In this document: one piece after another, positions 44,655 through 52,076 of the stretch
How the letters are laid out: the number at the start of each line of letters is the position of its first letter
Numbering within the stretch: position 1 is the first letter of the stretch
From: Terriglobia bacterium
Lineage (GTDB): Bacteria; Acidobacteriota; Terriglobia; Terriglobales; Acidobacteriaceae
Reading direction: 5' to 3'
NCBI GenBank assembly: GCA_020073465.1
Contig: JAIQFC010000031.1
Location: forward strand, 1 to 58,940
Length of the DNA stretch: 58,940 nt
Notes under the pieces: generated by a model
Told to the model about the DNA's origin: nothing
The model's database searches: none
The model's input: only the letters and a program-made list of their open reading frames with translations
Program-made: the position numbers and the translations under genes

Positions 44655-46058
44655 TTGGCAACCGCTAGCGCCCTTCAACGAGAGAACCCCCAACCCCTCG
44701 CCGCCGTACCCAATCGGAAAAAATTCGTCCGCCTCACCTTGTGGCCGCTGGTCGCCGCCACCTTCTTTATGGTTTCGGGCGGAACCTATGGCACCGAAGA
44801 CATCGTTCACGGAGCCGGCTACGGACGCGCGATCCTGATTCTGCTGCTCACCCCCCTGCTCTGGAGCCTGCCTACGGCTTTCATGATCGGCGAGCTTTCG
44901 AGCGCGCTGCCCCACGAAGGCGGCTATTACGCCTGGGTGCGCCGCGCCATGGGCAACTTCTGGGGATTTCAGGAAGCCTGGCTCTCGCTGGTTGCCTCAA
45001 TTTTCGACATGGCGATTTACCCCACTCTGTTCGTCGCCTACCTGACGCGCATGTTCCCCTGGTTCCAGGAGGGGAATCGTGGATGGTGGGTAGCGCTGGC
45101 TGTGGTCATTGCCTGTGCGCTGCTCAATATCGCGGGCGTGAAAGTGGTTTCCCTTACGTCCCTGTGGCTGTTCCTCGCGCTGTCGGCGCCGTTTGTAGCG
45201 ATTGTGGTCCTGGCTCCGTTCAAACTGGGTGCACTGGCTCATGCCGTAACCAAGCCGACGACCTCGACCGTCGACATCCTGGGCGGGCTGCTCATCTGCA
45301 TGTGGAACTACATGGGGTGGGACAATGCCTCGACCATCGCGACGGAGGTGGAGCGCCCGCAGCGGACGTATCCTCGGGCCATGCTGGCGGCGGTCGTAAT
45401 CGTAGCGTTGAGCTATGTGCTGCCGTTCGCAGCGATGTGGATGACACATCTGTCTCCAACCGCGTGGGAGACTGGCTCCTGGGCCGACATCGCTGGTTTG
45501 CTTGGTGGTCCATTGCTGCGGGTTGGCGTGGTTCTCGGCGGCATGATCAGCGCGTTTGGCATGTTCAACGCGCTGGTGATGAGCTACTCACGCCTGCCGC
45601 TGGCCATGGCACAGGACGGAATGCTGCCTGGCTTCTTCGGCAAGCTGCAGAAGAAGTCGCGGGCGCCCTGGGTTGCGATCATTGCGCTGGCGATCGGATG
45701 GGCGATGTGTCTCGGCCTCGGCTTTGCCCGGCTGGTCACGCTTGACATCCTTGTCTACGGCGCCAGCCTCATGCTGGAATTTGCGGCGTTGGCGGTTCTG
45801 CGGTTCCGCGAACCAGAGCTGGCGCGCCCGTTCCGGGTTCCGGGGGGCCTGCTGGGGGCGATTCTTATTGGTATCCCGCCAGCACTGCTGCTGGGCTTTT
45901 CCGTAGTCCGCAGCGAGCACGAGTCCGTGCTGGGAATGAGCTCGTTTGCCTTTGGCATGATCCTGATTGCGGCGGGCTTCGTGGCCTACTTTATCAACCA
46001 CGCGCTGAAGCCGGCGGGATGGTCTCCAGTGGTACGAAAGCCGGAACCGGCAGCTTAG
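44655..46058 (+). CDS. APC-family amino acid permease
   Basis: The product is 467 residues from a TTG behind GGAGGAAG. About 12 transmembrane segments are visible, with the APC consensus at TM1 (MVSGGTYGTEDIVHGAGYGRAIL), then GELSSALPHEGGYYAWVRRAMGNFWGFQEAWLSL and MWNYMGWDNASTIATEVERPQRTYPRAM. It imports amino acids or polyamines by proton symport or exchange; substrate not determinable. The terminal region ends near an inverted repeat at 46067 that may stop transcription. No regulator adjacent. Confidence 0.9.
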   Translation: MATASALQRENPQPLAAVPNRKKFVRLTLWPLVAATFFMVSGGTYGTEDIVHGAGYGRAILILLLTPLLWSLPTAFMIGELSSALPHEGGYYAWVRRAMGNFWGFQEAWLSLVASIFDMAIYPTLFVAYLTRMFPWFQEGNRGWWVALAVVIACALLNIAGVKVVSLTSLWLFLALSAPFVAIVVLAPFKLGALAHAVTKPTTSTVDILGGLLICMWNYMGWDNASTIATEVERPQRTYPRAMLAAVVIVALSYVLPFAAMWMTHLSPTAWETGSWADIAGLLGGPLLRVGVVLGGMISAFGMFNALVMSYSRLPLAMAQDGMLPGFFGKLQKKSRAPWVAIIALAIGWAMCLGLGFARLVTLDILVYGASLMLEFAALAVLRFREPELARPFRVPGGLLGAILIGIPPALLLGFSVVRSEHESVLGMSSFAFGMILIAAGFVAYFINHALKPAGWSPVVRKPEPAA

Positions 46059-46066
46059 GGAAATCT

Positions 46067-46140
46067 CGGCCACGGATTTAAGCGGATAAACGCGGATATG
46101 GCTTTTTTGATCCGTGGGAATCCGTGATGATCCGTGGCCG
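46067..46140. repeat. CGGCCACGGAT inverted-repeat element
   Basis: CGGCCACGGAT at the left and ATCCGTGGCCG at the right, with inner GGAT/ATCC words three times and a T-run GCTTTTTTG in the middle. A long hairpin 9 bases after the permease stop codon. Confidence 0.7.
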
Positions 46141-46184
46141 CTTTGTTTTTGTTGTAAATTGGTGACGGCGAGAGTCTCGGAGCG

Positions 46185-46295
46185 ATGGCCAAACGCAAAT
46201 CCAAGGGCGCGTACATGTTGAGCCGCTTTGCGGGCGTGAGCGAAGCGGGAGCCCGCAGGCGAAATCCCGAGCACAGCGAGGGAACCTGTGACTAA
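46185..46295 (+). CDS. Upstream ORF duplicating the hspR N-terminus
   Basis: A 36-codon ORF. Its first ten codons (MAKRKSKGAY) nearly repeat those of hspR (MTKRKSKGAY), and the rest (SRFAGVSEAGARRRNPEHSEG) is the translation of an inserted repeat-like sequence. Its stop TAA (46293-46295) overlaps the hspR GTG (46288), so translation of hspR may be coupled to it. Whether it is translated is unknown. A 27-base stretch at 46191-46217 is repeated at 46294-46320 with one mismatch. Confidence 0.5.
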   Translation: MAKRKSKGAYMLSRFAGVSEAGARRRNPEHSEGTCD

Positions 46296-46692
46296 ACGCA
46301 AATCCAAAGGCGCGTACATGATCTCGGCCGTGGCCGAGATGTATGGCATTCATCCCCAGACCCTGCGGCTTTATGAGCGCGAGGGCCTGCTGAAACCTTC
46401 GCGCACCGAGGGCAACACCCGGCTCTACACCGATGAAGACCTGCAGCGGCTCGAATTCATTCTGTCGCTGGCCCGCGATCTGGGCGTGAATATCAGCGGG
46501 ATGGCGATCATCCTGCAAATGCGTGAGCGCATGGAAGAGATGCAGCGGCAGATCCAGGAGTTCGTGCAGTACATCCAGCAGGAAGTGCTCACCCGCGCCA
46601 GCGCCGCAGCCGATCCGTCGAAGGGAGCCATCGTGCCGGTGAGAAGGCCGATGGTGGCGCCGACCGTGACCAATTCTGGAAAGAAGCGGTAG
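46288..46692 (+). CDS. hspR: HspR, MerR-family heat-shock repressor
   Basis: The product is 134 residues from a GTG. It has the MerR winged helix-turn-helix GAYMISAVAEMYGIHPQTLRLYEREGLLKPSRTEGNTRLYTDEDLQRLEFILSLARDLGVNISGMAIILQMRERMEEMQRQI, matching HspR, followed by a short coiled coil and a basic tail. HspR binds HAIR (CTTGAGT-N7-ACTCAAG) and represses dnaK; the HAIR at 39273 fits this. The region upstream has been remodelled by a repeat insertion. No HAIR is visible at hspR itself, so autoregulation is not shown. Confidence 0.9.
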   Translation: MTKRKSKGAYMISAVAEMYGIHPQTLRLYEREGLLKPSRTEGNTRLYTDEDLQRLEFILSLARDLGVNISGMAIILQMRERMEEMQRQIQEFVQYIQQEVLTRASAAADPSKGAIVPVRRPMVAPTVTNSGKKR

Positions 46693-46720
46693 CCTGCCGT
46701 TCTTTCGTCTACCAACTGCT

Positions 46721-46958
46721 GTCATCCTGAGCGCAGCGGCGCCATTCGCAACGCGAATTGCGCTGTGAAGTCGAAGGACCCCTTTCACCCAGGAGGAACG
46801 ATGAACGCGAACCAACGTTCTCTGATTGGACTCTACGTGCTTCGATCTGCTCAGCACAAGCTCCTTGAGAGGTCAGCAACGGCGCATGAGGGAAAGGGAT
46901 CCTTCGACTACGTGGAAACTCCGCATTCGCGAATCTTCCACTCCGCTCAGGATGACAG
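46721..46958. repeat. Composite inverted-repeat element D
   Basis: 238 bp with ends GTCATCCTGAGCGCAGC and CTCAGGATGACAG, longest of the four composites. The spacer has a GATGAACGC word shared with A and B. It lies between hspR and the deacetylase gene. Confidence 0.75.
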
Positions 46959-46985
46959 CACTAGAGGTATGATCAGGTCACTCCC

Positions 46986-47984
46986 ATGCTCCCCTTCAAG
47001 CTCGTCTATAGCGACGGCTACTACCTGCCGATTGGCCATCATGTCTTCCCTGCCGAAAAATATCGCCGGATACGCGACCGTCTGCTGACCAGCGGCGTAG
47101 CCGAGGCCGGAGACTTCCTGGAACCTCAAATCGCCTCCGACCAGGACATCCTGCTCGTCCACAAGCCCGAGTACGTGCAGAAACTGAAGACCGGCACACT
47201 CAGCCCGCGGGAAGAAATGGAGATGGAAGTTCCCTACTCGCGCGATCTGGTCGAAGCCTTCTGGCTGGCCGCCGGTGGATCGATCCTGGCCGCGCAGCAG
47301 GCTCTCGTCGACCGCGTGGCGTTCAACATTGGCGGCGGGTTTCACCATGCGTTTCCCGACCACGGTGAGGGCTTTTGCATGATTCACGACGTAGCCGTGG
47401 CCATCCGGCGGCTACAGCGCGATGACAAGATTCGCACCGCGATGACCGTGGATTGCGATGTTCACCAGGGCAATGGCACGGCCGCAATCTTCGCCGGAAC
47501 GCGCACCGCGAGCGAGCCGCTGCCGTCGGTGTCGACCTCAACGCTGAATCAGGCGCGACCGGTGAAAATGCGCGGGGCGCATGCCGGCGACGTCTTCACC
47601 ATTTCCCTGCACCAGCACAACAATTACCCGATTTGGAAGCCGCCATCCTCGATCGACGTCGACCTGCCCGACGGCATCGACGACGACGACTACCAGGCCT
47701 GGCTCGATAATGCGCTCAGCTCCGGACTGCGGCAGTTTGAACCTGATCTGCTGTGCTACATCGCCGGCGCTGACCCGTACCGTGAGGACCAACTGGGCGG
47801 GCTTTCCCTGACCATCGAGGGACTCAAGAAGCGCGACGAACTCGTTTTCCGCGTGGCGCGGGCGCGAGACATTCCTGTGATGGTGACCTTCGCAGGGGGC
47901 TATGCGCGGAATGTGGAAGATACGGTGGCGATCCACTGCAACACAGTCTCGGCGGCAAAGGAAGTTTTCACTGCCAAAGGTTGA
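46986..47984 (+). CDS. Histone deacetylase superfamily protein
   Basis: The product is 332 residues. The arginase/deacetylase fold is clear: GGGFHHAFPDHGEGFCMIHDVAVA with the catalytic His pair, DCDVHQGNGT with zinc ligands Asp and His, and GADPYREDQLGG with the second Asp, then TFAGGYA. It probably deacetylates small acetyl-amine compounds or proteins. An odd feature is a run of about 28 residues (TRTASEPLPSVSTSTLNQARPVKMRGAHAGD, roughly residues 173-203) between IFAG and VFTISLHQ, where relatives have a short loop. Confidence 0.88.
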   Translation: MLPFKLVYSDGYYLPIGHHVFPAEKYRRIRDRLLTSGVAEAGDFLEPQIASDQDILLVHKPEYVQKLKTGTLSPREEMEMEVPYSRDLVEAFWLAAGGSILAAQQALVDRVAFNIGGGFHHAFPDHGEGFCMIHDVAVAIRRLQRDDKIRTAMTVDCDVHQGNGTAAIFAGTRTASEPLPSVSTSTLNQARPVKMRGAHAGDVFTISLHQHNNYPIWKPPSSIDVDLPDGIDDDDYQAWLDNALSSGLRQFEPDLLCYIAGADPYREDQLGGLSLTIEGLKKRDELVFRVARARDIPVMVTFAGGYARNVEDTVAIHCNTVSAAKEVFTAKG

Positions 47985-48010
47985 GTTCCTCTGCGGATAT
48001 ACTTGGCGGG

Positions 48011-48643
48011 ATGAACGTCATCCCTTCTGACCTTTCGCACAACGAGCTGTACGGAATTTTGCTCAATTCCGTTGCACCGCGGCCGATTGCGTGGGTATCC
48101 ACCCTCAGCGCCTCGGGGCAGCCCAATCTCGCGCCTTTTTCTTTTTTCAATGTGGTTTGTGCCGACCCTCCCTTGCTCGGCTTCGCCCCTGGTCTTCGTC
48201 AGCCGACGGAACCGGCCGCGCCCCATGGGGAACCCAAGGACACTCTGCGCAACGTCCGTGAAACCAGGGAATTCGTGGTGAACGTGGTCACCTTCGATTT
48301 GGTTCATCTCATGAATGTAACCAGCGGAGAGTACGACGCGTCGATCAACGAATTTGAATTGGCGGGACTCACTCCGGAGCCTTCGCAAATGGTGCGTCCA
48401 GCGCGGGTTGGTGAATCTCCGGTTAGCTTTGAGTGCACGCTGCATCAGATTCTTGATTTTTCTTCCGCTCCGACGGGCGGCAGCCTGGTCATTGGAGAAA
48501 TTGTCTCGATTCACATGGATGACGCGCATCTCAAAAACGGCCGGCTGGACCGAAACTCGCTCGACCTGATTGGCCGCATGGGCGGCATCCAGTACACTCG
48601 CACCACCGATCGATTCGAGTTGGCGCGGCCAAAGGTTGGGTGA
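48011..48643 (+). CDS. Flavin reductase-like FMN-binding protein
   Basis: The product is 210 residues from the ATG at 48011; an upstream TTG is possible. The split-barrel FMN-binding motifs APRPIAWVSTLSASGQPNLAPFSFFNVVCADPPLLGF and RETREFVVNVVTFDLVHLMN are present, with C-terminal GGSLVIGEIVSIHM and LDLIGRMGGIQYTRTTDRFEL. Family members reduce flavins with NAD(P)H or bind FMN in two-component oxygenases. No oxygenase is adjacent. The deacetylase gene ends just before it. Confidence 0.87.
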   Translation: MNVIPSDLSHNELYGILLNSVAPRPIAWVSTLSASGQPNLAPFSFFNVVCADPPLLGFAPGLRQPTEPAAPHGEPKDTLRNVRETREFVVNVVTFDLVHLMNVTSGEYDASINEFELAGLTPEPSQMVRPARVGESPVSFECTLHQILDFSSAPTGGSLVIGEIVSIHMDDAHLKNGRLDRNSLDLIGRMGGIQYTRTTDRFELARPKVG

Positions 48644-48700
48644 AGCCACTGGGCGCCACCATCCGCGTACAATACGAGCCTCGAAAAGGAGAATCGGCCA

Positions 48701-49000
48701 ATGCAACTTGTAACAGTCGTCTATCCAAACAAAGCTGACGCGAATTTTGATTTCGCCTACTACATGAAGAAACATATTCCGTGGGTGGCTCAGCTGGTGG
48801 GGAAAAGCATTGAGGTTCGCCGGGGGATCTCCTCCGTGATGGGTTCGCCCGTCGCGTTCGTCTGCGTGGCCACGATCCCCATCGATTCCGTGGCAGAATT
48901 CCAGGCGATCTTCGCGAAGCATGGCACGGAGATCCTCGCCGACGTTCCGAACTATACGAACATCGAGCCAATCGTACAGTTTGACGAGATCCTGGCGTAG
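48701..49000 (+). CDS. EthD-like dimeric alpha-beta barrel protein
   Basis: The product is 99 residues behind AAAAGGAG. VTVVYPNKADANFDFAYYMKKHIPWVAQLVG and AEFQAIFAKHGTEILADVPNYTNIEPIVQFDEI fit the EthD family ferredoxin-like fold. Function unspecified; relatives are often in degradation clusters. It follows the flavin reductase gene after 57 bases, so the pair may be co-transcribed. Confidence 0.8.
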   Translation: MQLVTVVYPNKADANFDFAYYMKKHIPWVAQLVGKSIEVRRGISSVMGSPVAFVCVATIPIDSVAEFQAIFAKHGTEILADVPNYTNIEPIVQFDEILA

Positions 49001-49105
49001 CTTGCCCATTAGTATCGCGCGGTGGCCGCTGCGATGGAAAAAGGTGTAAGCCTCCGCCTACGCCCGTGGCTCTCTTGGTCACTGATAAAATAACTGATTA
49101 CCCTT

Positions 49106-50464
49106 ATGTTCGAGAACCTCCAGGAAAAACTCCAGCGCGCGTTCAAGAACCTTCGCGGCCAGGCCAAGCTGTCCGAGGAAAATATCGGCGAGGCAATGCG
49201 CGAGATTCGGCTGGCGCTGCTCGAAGCCGACGTCAACTTCAAAGTGGTCAAGCAGTTCATCGACCAGGTGCAGGCCAAGGCTGTGGGCCAGGAAGTGCTG
49301 ACGGCGCTCTCGCCCGGCGAGCAGGTTATCAAGATTGTGCGCGATGAACTGGTCGAGATCCTTGGCAAGGACACGGCGCGCATGAAATTTGCCTCGCAGC
49401 CGCCCACGGTTGTGCTCATGGCCGGGCTGCAGGGTTCCGGTAAGACCACAACCTCCGGCAAGCTGGCGCACTGGTTCAAGAATGGCGGTCACCGTCCACT
49501 GCTGGTTTCTGTGGACGTGTACCGCCCCGCAGCGCGCGAGCAGCTGAAAGTCGTCGCGCAGGCCGTCAAGAGTCACATTTACGAAGGCGAAGTCGGTGAA
49601 GCGAATACCGCGACAGTCGAGCGATTGGTGAAAGAAGCTCGGCGTGAGGCCGTGGTTTCCGGTTGCGACGTGCTCATCGTCGATACCGCCGGACGATTGC
49701 ACATCGACGACCGGCTCATGGACGAGATGCAGTCGCTGAAGAAGTTGCTGAATCCGTCAGAAATCCTGTTTGTCGCCGATGCCATGACCGGCCAAGACGC
49801 GGTCAACTCCGCCGATGAGTTCCACAAGAAACTCTCGCTCACGGGCGTCGTGCTCACGAAGATGGACGGCGACGCCCGCGGTGGCGCGGCGCTATCGATC
49901 CGGCAGGTCACGGGCCAGCCCATCAAGTTCATTGGCGTCGGTGAAAAATACGACGCGCTGGAGCCGTTCCATCCTGACCGTATCGTGTCGCGCATTCTGG
50001 GCATGGGCGACATCCTGTCCCTGATCGAGCGAGCTGAATCACAGATCGACAAGAAGAAGGCGCAGGAAATCGCCAGCAAAGCGCTCACGGGAGACGGCTT
50101 CTCGCTCGAGGATTTTCGCGACCAGCTGCGGCAAGTGAAAAAAATGGGGTCGATGAAGAGCCTGATGGGCATGCTGCCCAGCATCGGGCCATTTTCGGGG
50201 CTGCAAAAAGCCGCCGACAACGTGGATGAAAAACAGATCAACCGCGTCGAGGCCATCATCAACTCGATGACGTCGCACGAACGGAATCACCACGAAGTGA
50301 TCAACGGTAGCCGCCGCAAGCGCATCGCACGGGGTTCCGGCACGAGTGTGCAGGAAGTGAATAATCTGCTCCGGCAGTACGCGCAGATGAAGAAGATGTT
50401 CAAGCAGATGGGCAAGGCCAGCTTCGCGCGTCGGCTGGCGGGGATGAAGCTGCCGGGAATGTGA
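49106..50464 (+). CDS. ffh: Signal recognition particle protein Ffh
   Basis: The product is 452 residues. The N domain (MFENLQEKLQRAFKNLRG), the GTPase G domain with P-loop GLQGSGKTTT, DVYRPAAREQL, DTAGR, TKMDGDARGG, and the Met-rich M domain ending MKKMFKQMGKASFARRLAGMKLPGM are all present. With 4.5S RNA it delivers nascent membrane proteins to FtsY. In many bacteria ffh adjoins rpsP; here it is about 30 kb from rpsP. The 4.5S RNA was not found here. Confidence 0.97.
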   Translation: MFENLQEKLQRAFKNLRGQAKLSEENIGEAMREIRLALLEADVNFKVVKQFIDQVQAKAVGQEVLTALSPGEQVIKIVRDELVEILGKDTARMKFASQPPTVVLMAGLQGSGKTTTSGKLAHWFKNGGHRPLLVSVDVYRPAAREQLKVVAQAVKSHIYEGEVGEANTATVERLVKEARREAVVSGCDVLIVDTAGRLHIDDRLMDEMQSLKKLLNPSEILFVADAMTGQDAVNSADEFHKKLSLTGVVLTKMDGDARGGAALSIRQVTGQPIKFIGVGEKYDALEPFHPDRIVSRILGMGDILSLIERAESQIDKKKAQEIASKALTGDGFSLEDFRDQLRQVKKMGSMKSLMGMLPSIGPFSGLQKAADNVDEKQINRVEAIINSMTSHERNHHEVINGSRRKRIARGSGTSVQEVNNLLRQYAQMKKMFKQMGKASFARRLAGMKLPGM

Positions 50465-50465
50465 A

Positions 50466-50547
50466 GCAGTTGCCAGTTGGCAGTACCCAGTTGCCAGTTA
50501 GAGATATCGCTTAAGGGACACGCACTGGCAACTGAGCACTGGCAACG
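50466..50547. repeat. CAGTTGCCAGTT inverted-repeat element
   Basis: Left half: CAGTTGCCAGTTGGCAGT and CCAGTTGCCAGTT; right half: CACTGGCAACTG and CACTGGCAAC. Palindromic across about 80 bases. Related words occur near 16632-16660. It fills the ffh-peroxiredoxin gap. Confidence 0.65.
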
Positions 50548-50560
50548 GACCGCTGATCTT

Positions 50561-51259
50561 ATGAAGTGGCGCTCTCTCGAAGAATCCGCCCCCAACGCTG
50601 ATACGCGCCCCTTGCGCGAGATTCTTGCCGAGCGTAAGGAACTAATCGCGAAGTACGTGCCGCCGGAGACACAGGCTATTCACGCCCGGGCCGTTGCGGA
50701 ACTGAGGGAGCGGCATCTCGCCAAGAACATCCTGCCCGTCGGCGCGAAGGCACCGGAATTCCAGCTTCCAAATCACGATGGCAAGATGGTCTCATCGGCG
50801 GATCTGCTCTCGAAGGGACGACTCGTCGTTTGCTTCATTCGGGGGCGCTGGTGTCCGTTCTGCGTTGGGCAGATGGAGGCGATGAATCTTGTTGTCTCTG
50901 AGATTGAGGAGGCCGGAGCAGCGCTTGTCGCCATCTCTCCACAAACCGTGAAGCAGTCGTTCTTTATGCACGACCAGCACAGGCTGCGCTTTGCGCTGCT
51001 CTCGGATGCGGGCAACCAGGTTTCCCGGCAGTTTGGTCTAACCTATCGAGTGCCGGACTTCCAGCAAGCAGTCTATCGTCGCGCGTTCGTCAATCTGCCT
51101 TTCACCAACGGCCATGAGAGCTGGGAGTTGCCGATTCCAGCGACGTACATTCTCGACCGGGATGGGACGGCGCTCCATGCGTCCGCGAACGAGGACTACA
51201 CCGAGCGGCCGGAACCAGCGGGGATCGTCAAATTTCTGCAAGAGCGTGCCCGTCCGTGA
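50561..51259 (+). CDS. Peroxiredoxin-like thiol protein (AhpC/TSA family)
   Basis: The product is 232 residues from the ATG at 50561, since the 28 codons further upstream run through the repeat. VGAKAPEFQLPNHDGKMVSSADLLSKGRLVVCFIRGRWCPFCVGQMEAM shows the thioredoxin fold with a CxxC at the peroxidatic position (WCPFC), and an N-terminal helical part (REILAERKELIAKYVP) typical of the Prx-like subfamily. IPATYILDRDGTALH follows. It probably reduces peroxides or acts as a thiol reductant in the cytoplasm. No signal peptide. Confidence 0.87.
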   Translation: MKWRSLEESAPNADTRPLREILAERKELIAKYVPPETQAIHARAVAELRERHLAKNILPVGAKAPEFQLPNHDGKMVSSADLLSKGRLVVCFIRGRWCPFCVGQMEAMNLVVSEIEEAGAALVAISPQTVKQSFFMHDQHRLRFALLSDAGNQVSRQFGLTYRVPDFQQAVYRRAFVNLPFTNGHESWELPIPATYILDRDGTALHASANEDYTERPEPAGIVKFLQERARP

Positions 51260-51266
51260 CAGTCAC

Positions 51267-51290
51267 GCGGGCGAGGGCGCCCGCGCCACA
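51267..51290. repeat. GC-rich 24-mer hairpin repeat, copy 2
   Basis: Identical to 1160-1183, starting 8 bases after the peroxiredoxin stop codon. The GC-rich stem may act as a weak terminator. Confidence 0.6.
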
Positions 51291-51323
51291 TAGGCTGCCA
51301 TGCTTTCGGTACACTGATACTTC

Positions 51324-52076
51324 ATGCACTACATCTACGGCATCAACTCTGTCACCGAAGCGCTGAAGGCGCGCGGAAGAAACTTTGAGTGGGTCGGCAT
51401 GGCCAAGGAGCGCCATGACATCCGTCTGCAGCGCCTGATTGAAGACTGCCGACGGTTGAGCGTCCCGGTACGCTTCCTGCAGCGCGCGGAACTCGATCGC
51501 ATGGCAGGGAACGCGGCGCACCAGGGAGTCGTGGCAGTCACTTCGGCGAAGCAATACAGCGATCTCGATGACTTGGTCGGAGCGAAACGCGGGCGGTACT
51601 CGCTGGTGGTCGTGCTCGATGGCGTGGAGGATCCGCACAACCTGGGCGCGATTCTGCGAACGGCGGACGCGGCCGGCGCTGACGGCGTGGTCATCCCAGA
51701 GCGTCGCGCTGCGAGCGTGACCGGGACGGTCACCAAGGCCTCCGCCGGAGCGAGTGAGCATCTGCCCATCGCCAAAGTTACGAACATTGCTCGCACGGTG
51801 GAAGAACTCAAAGGTCGTGACATTTGGACGGTCGGGCTCGACGAACATGGCAAGCAAACTTACGACGCCCTCGACTACAACATGGACTGTGCGCTCGTCC
51901 TGGGCGCCGAGGGCAAAGGGCTGCACGACCTGGTGAAGAGGAAGTGCGACTTCCTGGTCTCGATCCCGATGTTGGGCAAGGTGCCGTCGCTCAACGTTTC
52001 TGTGGCGGGAGCTGTTGTGCTGTACGAAGTCGTGCGGCAGCGGCGCGCCCGCGAAGCTTCCTCGGATGCGAAATGA
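51324..52076 (+). CDS. rlmB: 23S rRNA (guanosine-2'-O)-methyltransferase RlmB
   Basis: The product is 250 residues. The N-terminal substrate-binding domain (MHYIYGINSVTEALKARG) is followed by the SpoU domain: DGVEDPHNLGAILRTADAAGADGVVIPERRA, ALVLGAEGKGLHDLVKRKCDFLVSIPMLGKVPSLNVSVAGAVVLYE. It methylates the 2'-OH of G2251 in 23S rRNA, or a related RNA position. Its stop TGA overlaps the start codon of the next gene by ATGA. Confidence 0.94.
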   Translation: MHYIYGINSVTEALKARGRNFEWVGMAKERHDIRLQRLIEDCRRLSVPVRFLQRAELDRMAGNAAHQGVVAVTSAKQYSDLDDLVGAKRGRYSLVVVLDGVEDPHNLGAILRTADAAGADGVVIPERRAASVTGTVTKASAGASEHLPIAKVTNIARTVEELKGRDIWTVGLDEHGKQTYDALDYNMDCALVLGAEGKGLHDLVKRKCDFLVSIPMLGKVPSLNVSVAGAVVLYEVVRQRRAREASSDAK

